Below the pieces are notes generated by a model. The model was not told the origin of the DNA. It was given only the letters and a program-made list of their open reading frames with translations, and did not search any database. Below are positions 37,146 through 46,153 of a DNA stretch of 51,883 nucleotides, piece after piece; position 1 is the first letter of the stretch, and each line of letters opens with the position of its first letter. Both the position numbers and the translations under genes were made by a program. Source of the DNA: an uncultured Saprospiraceae bacterium (lineage in GTDB: Bacteria; Bacteroidota; Bacteroidia; Chitinophagales; Saprospiraceae); assembly GCA_937952155.1 (NCBI GenBank), contig CALFYH010000398.1:1-51883 (forward strand), given 5' to 3'.

Positions 37146-38480
37146 TTATTGTTGAATAGGATAAATAGCGGCGACGTAAACATATTCTGCCCACTTCATC
37201 CATGCATTATTATTTGCCAAAAGATGTTGGATTCGGATTTGGGTATATTGGGTTTGGGCATCTATTAGTTCAATATATCCAGCACTTCCTTCCTTATATT
37301 TGATAAAAACTTCATCATATAATTTTTTAGTAGCTTTAATTCTCGCTTCGAAAACATTAGCCTGAATTATGGCTGCTTTTAGATTTTCTTCAGAAACTTT
37401 TTGTTGTAATGACAATTGATTTTCTGTATGTGTCAATTGCGCTTCTGTGGCCATGATATTCGCTTTTGCCGCTTGTTTTCTGTATTGATGTCTTTTGCTG
37501 TCATAAATATTCATATCTACATTCAGACCCAGTAAAACATAAGGTTGCCACTGAAAATCGAAGTCCTGACTTCCTGCATCAAGTTGAACACCTATTTTGG
37601 GAATATAATAATTTCCTTCCTGTTCTACAGCCAGTGACTGCATCTTCATTGCTTGTCGGATTTGCAAAAGTTCTTCTCTTTGGCCTTTTTGATCAAGTGA
37701 ATTTGTCGGCATTTGTGGTAAATTAGAAACTATTGGTAATGGTTCATTTTCATTTATTCCAAGTAAAAACCTAAGGTATTTTTCGGCATTATTGTGGTTT
37801 GCTACAGCTTCCGTTTTTTGTGACAACAATTCCGCTGTTTGATTTTCTAGTCTTGACATTGCAGTAGGTAGTGCTACACCATTTCTAATCATACTTTGCG
37901 TACTGCGCTTGGCTTCATTCAGTAATGTATCCGCAGATTGGAATATTTCTAAGGCCTGACCAGCAGAGTTATATTGAAAATATGCCTGCATGATATCTTT
38001 ACTTATCAATCGTTTGAAAGCTCTGACTTCGAGGTTTTTTTGTTCTACAATTTCTAATTTTAGCTTTTTATTTATGGCCAAATCTGGGTAAAAAATCGGT
38101 TGTGTCACGCGAAATCTAGCATCATAAAAGTTATTGGGTAGAAACTGTTCGTTCACATTGGATATCTGAGGAAATGCATTGGATTGTGTGATTTGATTGA
38201 GCGTGCTATAGACAGGATTGAGCAAATCACCTGCGGGAAAAGAGATACTTCTACCACCTGAAGCCAGAGAATATTGGACACCAAATTTGACTTCAGGACC
38301 ATACAATGCCTTAGCCTCATTTAGGGATTGCGCAGCGCTTTGGAGTTGAAAATTTTTTAATTTCAGTTCCTGATTGTTTTCCCAAGCCTTATTTACAAGC
38401 TGCGAAAAATCCTGTGCATTTACCACAATATTCGTAAAAACAATGGCCACAATTATTAATAAATGAAAAAAGTTTCGCAT
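37146..38480 (-). CDS. TolC family outer-membrane efflux protein
   Basis: A 444-residue outer-membrane factor. The signal peptide (FFHLLIIVAIVFTNIVVNAQ) has no lipobox, so it is not lipidated. The two TolC repeats show long amphipathic helices with the usual NQELKLKNFQLQSAAQSLNE and KRLISKDIMQAYFQYNSAGQ, and a second repeat near KKLYDEVFIKYKEGSAGYIE. Tyr-rich strands such as QFLPNNFYDARFRVTQPIFY form the barrel. It provides the exit duct for the pump encoded by the next two genes. It starts 38 bases after tetR. Confidence 0.9.
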   Translation of the reverse strand: MRNFFHLLIIVAIVFTNIVVNAQDFSQLVNKAWENNQELKLKNFQLQSAAQSLNEAKALYGPEVKFGVQYSLASGGRSISFPAGDLLNPVYSTLNQITQSNAFPQISNVNEQFLPNNFYDARFRVTQPIFYPDLAINKKLKLEIVEQKNLEVRAFKRLISKDIMQAYFQYNSAGQALEIFQSADTLLNEAKRSTQSMIRNGVALPTAMSRLENQTAELLSQKTEAVANHNNAEKYLRFLLGINENEPLPIVSNLPQMPTNSLDQKGQREELLQIRQAMKMQSLAVEQEGNYYIPKIGVQLDAGSQDFDFQWQPYVLLGLNVDMNIYDSKRHQYRKQAAKANIMATEAQLTHTENQLSLQQKVSEENLKAAIIQANVFEARIKATKKLYDEVFIKYKEGSAGYIELIDAQTQYTQIRIQHLLANNNAWMKWAEYVYVAAIYPIQQ

Positions 38481-38518
38481 GTTTTGATGATTAACATTGA
38501 TTGACTAAAACAAAAAAA

Positions 38519-39133
38519 TTACTCCTTAAATATTGTATGAATGATGGCATCAAGGGTTTTTTCTATAAGGACTTGACTATTATTCTGCTGGACAATTTCC
38601 AATCGTTCTGTCAACGCGAGATTGACCAAGCCATGCACACTGCACCAAAGCTGCAATGCCAATATTTGTTCTTCGACATTTTCCATTTTATGTAATTCAA
38701 TAGCTTGACGACAAGTTTCAGTCAAAAAAGCAAACATCGCCATACCTTGATCCCAATCTTCACAGCATTTTTCAATGTGTTTCATTGGCTTATCGGAGTT
38801 GAACATTAGTTCATACCAGTCTTTATTTTCCAATCCAAAACGGATATAAGCATGCCCAATACTATGTATTCTCTTGATGGGATCTTTTTGGGCGAATGCA
38901 TCTTTCATATACTCATTCATCACACCAAAACCCATTTCCATCAGTTCATGCAAAATGGCATCCTTATCTGCAAAATACAAATAAATTGTTGCAGGGCTAT
39001 ACTCGATCTCATCCGCTATTTTCCTGATAGAAAGTCCATCTTGTCCATGTGCAAGCAACATTTTTTGTGCTGCTTCTAGAATTGTTTTTTTGAGTTCCAA
39101 TTTATCTCTTTCTTTCCTTTCGGCAAGTCCCAT
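38519..39133 (-). CDS. TetR/AcrR family transcriptional regulator
   Basis: A 204-residue TetR-type repressor. The N-terminal helix-turn-helix is typical (GLSIRKIADEIEYSPATIYL, YFADKDAILHELM). The C-terminal ligand domain resembles the TetR_C/WHG type seen with Bacteroidota efflux operons (RFGLENKDWYELMFNSD). As the first gene of the efflux operon it probably represses its own promoter, with derepression by a pump substrate. A perfect 15-bp palindrome upstream at 39178-39192 is a suitable operator. The ligand is unknown. Confidence 0.9.
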   Translation of the reverse strand: MGLAERKERDKLELKKTILEAAQKMLLAHGQDGLSIRKIADEIEYSPATIYLYFADKDAILHELMEMGFGVMNEYMKDAFAQKDPIKRIHSIGHAYIRFGLENKDWYELMFNSDKPMKHIEKCCEDWDQGMAMFAFLTETCRQAIELHKMENVEEQILALQLWCSVHGLVNLALTERLEIVQQNNSQVLIEKTLDAIIHTIFKE

Positions 39134-39158
39134 ACTTTATAAATTTCAATTAACAACG

Positions 39159-39166
39159 CAAATATA
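39159..39166 (-). promoter_or_regulatory. -7 promoter box of the efflux operon
   Basis: Reads TATATTTG on the minus strand, an exact TAnnTTTG match, 25 bases before the ATG of tetR at 39133. Confidence 0.5.
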
Positions 39167-39177
39167 ATAAACAGTGT

Positions 39178-39192
39178 TCAGTAAATTACTGA
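39178..39192. promoter_or_regulatory. Palindromic operator candidate of the TetR efflux operon
   Basis: TCAGTAAATTACTGA is a perfect inverted repeat with 7-base arms around one central base. It starts 12 bases upstream of the -7 box and covers the place of the -33 element, so a bound dimer would block RNA polymerase. A second, smaller dyad (AACA-G-TGTT) touches its left side. Confidence 0.6.
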
Positions 39193-39300
39193 TGTATATA
39201 TAAAATGTTTGATTTTTTCGACGAAAATCAATAATAAGCTACTTTGTCAACTTATTAATCGACCACTTGTTGATAATCCGTACAAAAAATTCAAACAAAC

Positions 39301-40542
39301 ATGCGGGCATCAATAATCACAGTTGGCGACGAAATACTTATTGGTCAGGTCATCGATTCTAATTCAGCATGGCTAGGCCAAAAGTTGTCTGAAATAGGTA
39401 TCTCCGTAAGAAAGATATGGTCTGTTGCTGATGAATCAGGTCAGATTATCCTCGGCATGAAACAAGCATTGGAAGAAACGGATATTTTGTTTATGACTGG
39501 TGGCTTAGGACCTACGAAGGATGATATTACCAAAAAAGCCATTGCGGATTTTCTGGGAAGAGACATGTATTTTGATGAACCAACATTTGAGAGAATAAAA
39601 AGTATTTTTGAAAAATTGGGTAGATCCATGTCACCAAGTCACCACGACCAATGTATGATGCCAAATGGTGTAGAAATCCTATTCAATAGTATGGGTACAG
39701 CGCCTGGAATGTTGTTTAAGCATGAAGGAAAAATCATTATCTCTATGCCTGGTGTACCATACGAGATGAAGGCAATTATGTCAGAAATTGTGCTGCCTAT
39801 GATTAAATCCACTTCGTCCATTAAAATATACCATAAAACTATACTTACAGCATGTACAGGAGAGACTACCATCGAAAACATGATTGGCGACATAGTTACC
39901 TCAATGCCGTCTTATATAAAGGTTGCTTATCTACCCGCGATCGCTAGTGTCAGACTTCGACTCAGTGGTACAGGCAGCAATGAAACTGAGCTTAATGATG
40001 AGATACAACATTATACGCAACTTATTTCTCAAAAATTGGGCGATATAGTTTACGGATATGACGATTCTTCACTTGAGCAAGAGATTCTTACACTTGCCAT
40101 ACAAAAAGATCTTAAAATATCCACAGCCGAAAGCTGCACTGGTGGTGCTATTGCATCAAGATTGGTCACTGTACCTGGATCGTCCGCTTATTATATGGGT
40201 AGCATAGTTGCCTATGATAATGCTGTAAAACAAAACCTTTTGCAAGTGCCTGAAGAAACTATATCTCGTTACGGTGCTGTGAGTGAAGAAACCGTAAAAG
40301 CTATGGTCATTGGGGCAAATCACGCCTTGCAATCGGATGTAAGTATCGGTGTAACTGGTATTGCCGGACCTGATGGAGGCACACCAGAAAAACCCGTTGG
40401 TCATATTTGGATTTGTGTAGGAAATAAGGATATCCAAGAAACTTTCTTGTTGAAAGCTGGCAAAAACAGACTAAAAAACATAGAAACCACAACTTTTTAT
40501 GCCTTGGATATGCTTAGAAAATTTATTTTAAAAGAATACTAA
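39301..40542 (+). CDS. cinA: CinA family protein (nicotinamide-nucleotide amidase/ADP-ribose pyrophosphatase type)
   Basis: A 413-residue two-domain CinA. The N-terminal MoCF-like domain (ASIITVGDEILIGQVIDSNS, DILFMTGGLGPTKDDITKKA) corresponds to the COG1058 pyrophosphatase. The C-terminal CinA/PncC domain (STAESCTGGAIASRLVTVPG, SIGVTGIAGPDGGTPEKPVG) corresponds to NMN deamidase. In other bacteria CinA recycles pyridine nucleotides and is sometimes tied to competence; there is no competence gene here. It is monocistronic, divergent from tetR with 167 bases between, and converges on the TPR glycosyltransferase-like gene (8 bases between stops). No exact -7 box found. Confidence 0.92.
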   Translation: MRASIITVGDEILIGQVIDSNSAWLGQKLSEIGISVRKIWSVADESGQIILGMKQALEETDILFMTGGLGPTKDDITKKAIADFLGRDMYFDEPTFERIKSIFEKLGRSMSPSHHDQCMMPNGVEILFNSMGTAPGMLFKHEGKIIISMPGVPYEMKAIMSEIVLPMIKSTSSIKIYHKTILTACTGETTIENMIGDIVTSMPSYIKVAYLPAIASVRLRLSGTGSNETELNDEIQHYTQLISQKLGDIVYGYDDSSLEQEILTLAIQKDLKISTAESCTGGAIASRLVTVPGSSAYYMGSIVAYDNAVKQNLLQVPEETISRYGAVSEETVKAMVIGANHALQSDVSIGVTGIAGPDGGTPEKPVGHIWICVGNKDIQETFLLKAGKNRLKNIETTTFYALDMLRKFILKEY

Positions 40543-40550
40543 GCCTTTAT

Positions 40551-42440
40551 TTACAATTCACTCAGTTTGATTTGAGCGGATTGATTATTAGGATTGATGG
40601 CAAGCGCCTGCCTCAGATCTGCTATTGCTGCGTCTTTATTGTTAATGCCAATGTAAGCCAAACTTCTGTTATAATACAATTCATCAGATTGAACCAATGA
40701 AAGAGCTTTGGTAAGTACATCAATTGCTTCTTGATATTTTCCAGCATTAATTAGGGCAACACCATACGTCGGCAAGATGTCCTTCTCTTTATAAGGCATA
40801 TATTTTAGTGCTGCCTGAAAGGAATTGGCTGCAGCCAATGGATCTGCTTGCAAAAGCGTGACACCTAGATTGAAATGAATGTTACCTTTGGTAGAATCTA
40901 TGCTCAATGCTTGACGATACATATCTATGGCCTTTGTCCTGTATTCGTCACGTTTATTGGGTTGCTGCATACTGAGAGTACCATAGCTATTTCCTAATCC
41001 TTCATACACATCCGCTCTTTTGCATCCATCAGCAATTGCTAGCTCAAAATCAGCCATTGCACTTTTGATATTTCCTGTTTTGCCTAGATAGTTTCCTCGG
41101 TTTGCCAATGCAAGATCTTCATTAGGGTAGTATTTGATCACTTGCGACCATAAAGTTTCACTGTTTTTCCATACATCTACTTGTGACTTAGTTTTTGTAG
41201 CCAGCATGATGACAAATATTCCCAAAAGGCTATAAGTAACGTATTTGCTAAGCTTAAATTTTGTGACATAAAAATCAACGGCATTCACCACCAAAAATGC
41301 CAAACCAATAAATGGAATATATGTATATCTATCTGCCATAATGGCTAATCCTACAGATAAAAATTGCAAGACTAAAGCGACAGTTACAAAATAAAATCCT
41401 ATACCAAAAGCAACAATTTTCGTCCGAAAAGCAGACCAAATTGCGATGGCAATTATAAGCAAAAATATGATCGGATACATAAAACTTGCAGCACCGGTAA
41501 ATGTAAAGTCTTTAGGATATGGGTAAAATGCACAGATTTTAAATGGAGCAAAAAACTGTATGATATAATTGACAAATCCGTATGAAGCAAACTGAAAACT
41601 TTGCCAAAAACTAAAAATTTCAGCGTCGGCAACAGCTTTGGTTTTTTCGCCCAATAAAGTCAGAATTCCTCCGAAATCTCCGCCTTTTTGCACACTGATA
41701 GCCATCAACCCAAAGAATAATGATGCGGCAAAAAATGGAATCTTTTCAATCCAAATAGACACCTCTTTTAAATTTCGCCCTTTCCAATAGTCTAGCAATA
41801 AAAGCACAATTGGTAGCGATACAGCCATTGCTTTGGATAATACACTCAGAATAAATATTATAAAAGATAGCAACAACCAATGGTACTTTCCTTTATTGGT
41901 GTAATGCCAATACACAATCATTGATGACAAAAAGAAAAACGTGTACAACACATCTTTACGCTCAGAAACCCATACGACAGATTCAGTATGGCTAGGATGT
42001 AACGCAAATATCAAGGCTGTCATCAATGCGATCATCCATTTGCGTTCATTGATCATCCAAATCAACACAAAGACCAAAAGGCTATTGAAGATATGTAGCC
42101 AGATATTTAGGTGTATGAATGGTTTAGGACTAAGTTTTTTTACATCTTTCGGAGCCTGAAGTGCCAAAGATATCATCGTCACGGGATGATAATTGAGTGA
42201 CACTGGAGTTTTCAGTAGTTGGTCATACTTTTTTTCTAATACCAATGGTTGTTCTTCTACATAGACCTGATCATCCCAGTTTACAAATTGATTGTCTAGT
42301 GCCCCACTAAAAATCACATAAGTCGCCACGGCTATAAGCAATAAACATAACAAGACGGGAAGATTCCAAGTAGATTTACGCTGTGATCCACCATTTGATG
42401 GTTCTTCAGTTTTGATTTTTTGCTTTGATTTGGCGTGCAT
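40551..42440 (-). CDS. Polytopic membrane protein with C-terminal TPRs (TMTC/GT-C-like)
   Basis: A 629-residue protein with about ten to twelve membrane helices in its first 420 residues, followed by four to five tetratricopeptide repeats. The first lumenal/periplasmic loop has FVNWDDQVYV, an acidic motif like that of GT-C glycosyltransferases. The segments ALHPSHTESVVWVSERKDVL and LLLLDYWKGRN are typical of TMTC-like proteins and their bacterial relatives. TPRs follow (ALANRGNYLGKTGNIKSAMA, NIHFNLGVTLLQADPLAAAN, ELYYNRSLAYIGINNKDAAI). It could transfer a lipid-linked sugar to proteins in the periplasm, but that is inferred only from architecture. It has its own promoter 62 bases after lptG. 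Confidence 0.75.
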   Translation of the reverse strand: MHAKSKQKIKTEEPSNGGSQRKSTWNLPVLLCLLLIAVATYVIFSGALDNQFVNWDDQVYVEEQPLVLEKKYDQLLKTPVSLNYHPVTMISLALQAPKDVKKLSPKPFIHLNIWLHIFNSLLVFVLIWMINERKWMIALMTALIFALHPSHTESVVWVSERKDVLYTFFFLSSMIVYWHYTNKGKYHWLLLSFIIFILSVLSKAMAVSLPIVLLLLDYWKGRNLKEVSIWIEKIPFFAASLFFGLMAISVQKGGDFGGILTLLGEKTKAVADAEIFSFWQSFQFASYGFVNYIIQFFAPFKICAFYPYPKDFTFTGAASFMYPIIFLLIIAIAIWSAFRTKIVAFGIGFYFVTVALVLQFLSVGLAIMADRYTYIPFIGLAFLVVNAVDFYVTKFKLSKYVTYSLLGIFVIMLATKTKSQVDVWKNSETLWSQVIKYYPNEDLALANRGNYLGKTGNIKSAMADFELAIADGCKRADVYEGLGNSYGTLSMQQPNKRDEYRTKAIDMYRQALSIDSTKGNIHFNLGVTLLQADPLAAANSFQAALKYMPYKEKDILPTYGVALINAGKYQEAIDVLTKALSLVQSDELYYNRSLAYIGINNKDAAIADLRQALAINPNNQSAQIKLSEL

Positions 42441-42459
42441 GATGATGTGGTCGTTTTCG

Positions 42460-42489
42460 CAAAATTAGGAAAATTTCCAAATTTGACAA
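42460..42489 (-). promoter_or_regulatory. Promoter of the TPR membrane protein gene
   Basis: The minus strand reads TTG at 42489-42487 and TAATTTTG at 42467-42460 with 19 bases between, one of the best -33/-7 pairs in the window. The ATG at 42440 is 19 bases downstream. Confidence 0.6.
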
Positions 42490-42502
42490 TATAATACTTT
42501 AC

Positions 42503-43588
42503 TCACTTTTGTGCATTTTTTACCAAAAAGAAAGCAACAACTGAAAAGAACATATTCGGTATCCAAACTCCGATACCTGGTGGCAGCGCCAAGTTGGTAG
42601 AAAAAGTCATACTGAACTTTGATATTATCACAAAAACAGCACCAATGACAACGCCGGCTGCAAGATGAAATCCCATGCCTCCGCGTACTTTTCGGGATGC
42701 TACAGAAACGCCTATAAGTGTCAAAATAAAAATAGTGAATGGATCTGCCGTGCGTCTATACAATTCGATGCTGTATTTCTTGCCTGAATTCAGTCCTTTT
42801 TCTTGTTCGTACTTTAGAAATTCCCTCAAATCCGATGTATTCATCATCTCCATTTGCTTGGTGTATCGGGTGAAGTCCTTGGGCACAAAGCTGAATGTCG
42901 TATCTATGTGTTCTGCTGGTTTTGGTGTTAGATTTTCTGACATATCACCAAATGTCCTAATCTCATATCCTTCCAATTTCCATTTATTTGGTGGACCAAT
43001 AAATTTGATTTTATTTGCCTTCAATACATAGACAAGTTTATTATCCGCAAAACGCTCTAATCTGAATATTCGTCCCGAACTATCGCTAGTGCTATAACTC
43101 CTAATATAGACTTTTTCTGTGGGTGATAACCAAAAATGAATATTGTGATTTAAAGTCGTTTTGGCACTTTTATAAATATACTCACTTTCAAATTCATTTT
43201 TCAATCTATTGCTTTTCGGAATGACATAATTATTCCCTATCCAAAGCAACAAAGCTAAGGTTCCTCCAGCTATCATATATGGCCTTATAAATCTGGCATA
43301 GCTTACTTTTGCACTCAAAATACTTATAATTTCTGAGTTTTTTGCCATCCTAGATGTAAAAAAAATAACTGCCAATAATGCAAAAAGCGGCCATAATAAG
43401 CCATTTATCCAAGGAATAAAATGTAGATAGTATTCCATAATTATTTCTTTGGTTGAAAGTTCAGCATTTATAAACTTATCAACCCGTTCGAAATAATCTA
43501 TGGTAATGGCAATCATCGTGATCAGCATCATCGTAAAAAAGAATGTGCTCAGATATTTTTTTATAATGTACCAATCCAGAATCTTCAT
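42503..43588 (-). CDS. lptG: LptF/LptG family lipopolysaccharide export permease
   Basis: A 361-residue YjgP/YjgQ permease of the LPS transport ABC complex (LptB2FG). It has the N-terminal signature KILDWYIIKKYLSTFFFTMM, two to three helices, a periplasmic beta-jellyroll of about 150 residues, and three C-terminal helices (FTIFILTLIGVSVASRKVRG, GVVIGAVFVIISKFSMTF, MFFSVVAFFLV). The opening KILDxYIxKxxL looks more like LptG than LptF, so I use that symbol with some caution. It follows tgt by 12 bases in one operon. Confidence 0.85.
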   Translation of the reverse strand: MKILDWYIIKKYLSTFFFTMMLITMIAITIDYFERVDKFINAELSTKEIIMEYYLHFIPWINGLLWPLFALLAVIFFTSRMAKNSEIISILSAKVSYARFIRPYMIAGGTLALLLWIGNNYVIPKSNRLKNEFESEYIYKSAKTTLNHNIHFWLSPTEKVYIRSYSTSDSSGRIFRLERFADNKLVYVLKANKIKFIGPPNKWKLEGYEIRTFGDMSENLTPKPAEHIDTTFSFVPKDFTRYTKQMEMMNTSDLREFLKYEQEKGLNSGKKYSIELYRRTADPFTIFILTLIGVSVASRKVRGGMGFHLAAGVVIGAVFVIISKFSMTFSTNLALPPGIGVWIPNMFFSVVAFFLVKNAQK

Positions 43589-43600
43589 GGTGATATTTTA

Positions 43601-44731
43601 TTACAATCGTTGGCTTACTGATTTGACCATTTGATTTTTCCAATCATAAAACGTGCCTTCCTTTATTTTATTTCTACTCTCAGTTACCAGCCATAAAAAG
43701 AAACTTAGGTTATGTAATGTCGCAATTTGGGCAGCGAGCAACTCTTCTACTTTGAAAAGATGACGGAGATAAGCCTTGGTATGAATGCGACTCGTTGGCG
43801 CATTGCTTTCTATATCAATAGGGCTAAAATCATCCTGCCATTTAGCATTTTTTATGTTTATAAGTCCGTTTTTAGTGTACAGAATTCCATGTCGTGCATT
43901 GCGCGATGGTAAGACACAATCAAACATATCAATGCCTAAAGCTATGCTTTCAAGAATATTTTCTGGAAGGCCTACACCCATCAAATATCTAGGCTTATCC
44001 TTGGGCAATATACCGCAAACCAACTCAGTCATTGCGTACATTTCGTCATGTGGTTCACCGACAGATAGGCCTCCGATGGCGTTCATATCCTGATTTTGAG
44101 CAGCGATAAATTCTGCAGATTCTACCCTTAAATCCACATAGGTACTACCTTGGACAATTGGAGAAAAAGTCTGATGATGTCCATAAATTGACTCTGTGGT
44201 ATTCATTCTGGTGATGCATCTTTTTAGCCATCTATGGGTCATATTCATAGAATTGCGTGCATATTTATATTCACAAGGATACGGTGTACATTCGTCAAAT
44301 GCCATCACAATGTCTGCACCTATAATACGCTGGATATCCATCACAGATTCGGGGCTGAAAAAATGCTTAGATCCATCGATGTGTGATTGAAATTTTACAC
44401 CTTCTTCTGTGATTTTTCGCATTCCTTTGAGAGAATACACTTGATATCCACCACTATCGGTAAGGATCGGTCGGTCCCAATTAATAAATTTATGCAATCC
44501 ACCAGCTTTTTGCAGGATATCTGTACTAGGTCTGAGATATAGATGATAGGTATTACCTAATATGATCTGGGCGTTTATCACATCTTTAAGTTCTTGTTGA
44601 TGGACACCTTTTACAGTACCTTGTGTCCCAACAGGCATAAAAATCGGTGTTTCTATTTCTCCATGATCTGTAGAAATTTTACCAGCTCTGGCAGATGAAG
44701 CTTTATCCTGATATTGTATTTCGAATGTCAT
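43601..44731 (-). CDS. tgt: Queuine tRNA-ribosyltransferase
   Basis: Exchanges guanine-34 of GUN-anticodon tRNAs for a queuosine precursor. It is 376 residues long with the TIM-barrel motifs IFMPVGTQGTVKGVHQQEL, RPILTDSGGYQVYSL (catalytic Asp), ADIVMAFDECTPYP, GGLSVGEPHDEMYAM, and the nucleophile Asp in FDCVLPSRNARHG. The zinc site is degenerate. Where E. coli has CxCxxC, this protein has SNAPTS before RIHTKAYLRHL, so all three cysteines are replaced, although His in ATLHNL remains. I recall the same loss in other Bacteroidota Tgt proteins. It lies 4 bases after rodA and 12 bases before lptG. Confidence 0.95.
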   Translation of the reverse strand: MTFEIQYQDKASSARAGKISTDHGEIETPIFMPVGTQGTVKGVHQQELKDVINAQIILGNTYHLYLRPSTDILQKAGGLHKFINWDRPILTDSGGYQVYSLKGMRKITEEGVKFQSHIDGSKHFFSPESVMDIQRIIGADIVMAFDECTPYPCEYKYARNSMNMTHRWLKRCITRMNTTESIYGHHQTFSPIVQGSTYVDLRVESAEFIAAQNQDMNAIGGLSVGEPHDEMYAMTELVCGILPKDKPRYLMGVGLPENILESIALGIDMFDCVLPSRNARHGILYTKNGLINIKNAKWQDDFSPIDIESNAPTSRIHTKAYLRHLFKVEELLAAQIATLHNLSFFLWLVTESRNKIKEGTFYDWKNQMVKSVSQRL

Positions 44732-44735
44732 ATTA

Positions 44736-46145
44736 TTAATTTGATCTGAATCGCGCCATGTCCATTTTTATCAATACTGCTATCATTATTGTAAATGCAA
44801 TAAGTGATGATCCACCTTTACTTAGGAATGGCAATGGAATACCAACCACGGGCAAAAGGCCCATAGTCATACCTATATTAAACACAAAATGCACTAAAAA
44901 TATTCCACCAACAGCATATCCATAATTGCGAATAAACTCAAGATTGGCTCTCTCTGCAATCACAAAACACCGCAAAAGCAGAATCGTAAACAAAATAATA
45001 ATACCTACACTTCCTATGAATCCTTGCTCTTCGCCTATAGAAGTGAAGATAAAATCTGTCGATTGTTCGGGTACATAGTTGAGTTTTGTCATTTCGCCCT
45101 TTAAAAATCCCTTTCCTGCAAGTCCACCTGAACCAATGGCCATTTTCGATTGGATAATATTGTAGAGTGAGCCTCGAGGATCACATTTTTCGGGTCTCAA
45201 CCACACATTTATTCTTTCCTGCTGGTGTGGCTTGAGCACATTATCGAAAACAAAGCTGGCCATGAACGAAAATGCTGAAGCGACCAAAATGACAGGCATC
45301 ACGAAGCTCAATATTTTGAAATTTCTTTTCTTAAGTTGGAAAAAGAGATATATTAAAAACAAAATTACCACAGGAATTGCTAGTAAATTCATTTCATTTT
45401 GCATAAACATAAACATTAAAACCAAGAGAACTCCTAAGCCATACAAAGAAGCTCTTTGTGGGTTTTCATAATCAAACATCAAGATCAGCCCAGCTATAAA
45501 TAACAAAAGTACTGTTACCAGATAAGGTGTAAATACCAATGATAAAATAAAAATCGCCGCTAAACCAAATCCGATCAGTAATATAGCTGGTGACATGCCT
45601 CTTCTATAAAGCAAAATGAAAAACGATAAATATACCAAAGAAGAACCAAAATCTGGCTGCAATAATATCAATAAAGCAGGTCCAAGAAAAAGTGCCAAAG
45701 ATATGGCCATGACATTGGAATTAGTAATAGATGTTTTGTAAAAACTGAGATAACTCGACACAGCAAGAGCAGTACCAAATTTTGCCCATTCTGCAGGTTG
45801 AAATGAGAAAAATCCAAATGAAAACCAGGCTCTAGCCCCATTTATCACATTTCCAAATATTAATACCATGATAAGGAAAAATACTGTAATACCGTATATA
45901 GGAAATGCCAAAGTATTCCAAAACTTCCAATCTAATGTAAGTGCAACTATAAAGGTCAAAACAGAAAGTACAACCCAAAGTGTCTGAGCACCTAATTGAC
46001 TAGTTACATCTAGAAATGCGTATGGATTTTTTTCGTCATAAAGCGTCGAAAACACCATAAACCATCCAATGATCACCAGACTAAAGTAAATTGTCATAGT
46101 GACCCAATCAAATGTTTTATCTTTGGAAAGTGCCCTTTGTGCCAT
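44736..46145 (-). CDS. rodA: Rod shape-determining protein RodA (SEDS peptidoglycan polymerase)
   Basis: A 469-residue SEDS-family membrane protein with about ten helices that polymerises glycan strands of the elongating wall. Matching segments are INGARAWFSFGFFSFQPAEW, LILLQPDFGSSLVYLSFFIL, the conserved large loop with SKMAIGSGGLAGKGFLKGEM and LNYVPEQSTDFIFTSIGEEQ, and the C-terminal GMTMGLLPVVGIPLPFLSKG. An inserted pair of hydrophobic segments in the middle (LVTVLLLFIAGLILMFDYEN and AIPVVILFLIYLFFQLKK) makes it longer than E. coli RodA (370 residues). The partner class B PBP is not in the window. It begins 8 bases after the SPOR gene. Confidence 0.94.
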   Translation of the reverse strand: MAQRALSKDKTFDWVTMTIYFSLVIIGWFMVFSTLYDEKNPYAFLDVTSQLGAQTLWVVLSVLTFIVALTLDWKFWNTLAFPIYGITVFFLIMVLIFGNVINGARAWFSFGFFSFQPAEWAKFGTALAVSSYLSFYKTSITNSNVMAISLALFLGPALLILLQPDFGSSLVYLSFFILLYRRGMSPAILLIGFGLAAIFILSLVFTPYLVTVLLLFIAGLILMFDYENPQRASLYGLGVLLVLMFMFMQNEMNLLAIPVVILFLIYLFFQLKKRNFKILSFVMPVILVASAFSFMASFVFDNVLKPHQQERINVWLRPEKCDPRGSLYNIIQSKMAIGSGGLAGKGFLKGEMTKLNYVPEQSTDFIFTSIGEEQGFIGSVGIIILFTILLLRCFVIAERANLEFIRNYGYAVGGIFLVHFVFNIGMTMGLLPVVGIPLPFLSKGGSSLIAFTIMIAVLIKMDMARFRSN

Positions 46146-46153
46146 GAATTATA

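Noticed and set aside
37130..37183. Longer N terminus for the efflux adaptor
   Set aside because: It reads into the end of the TolC gene and would add 18 residues before a standard lipoprotein signal.
41630..41700. Frameshift or gene fusion between the membrane part and TPR part of the 40551-42440 gene
   Set aside because: The frame is continuous, and the combination of helices followed by TPRs is the normal architecture of this protein type.
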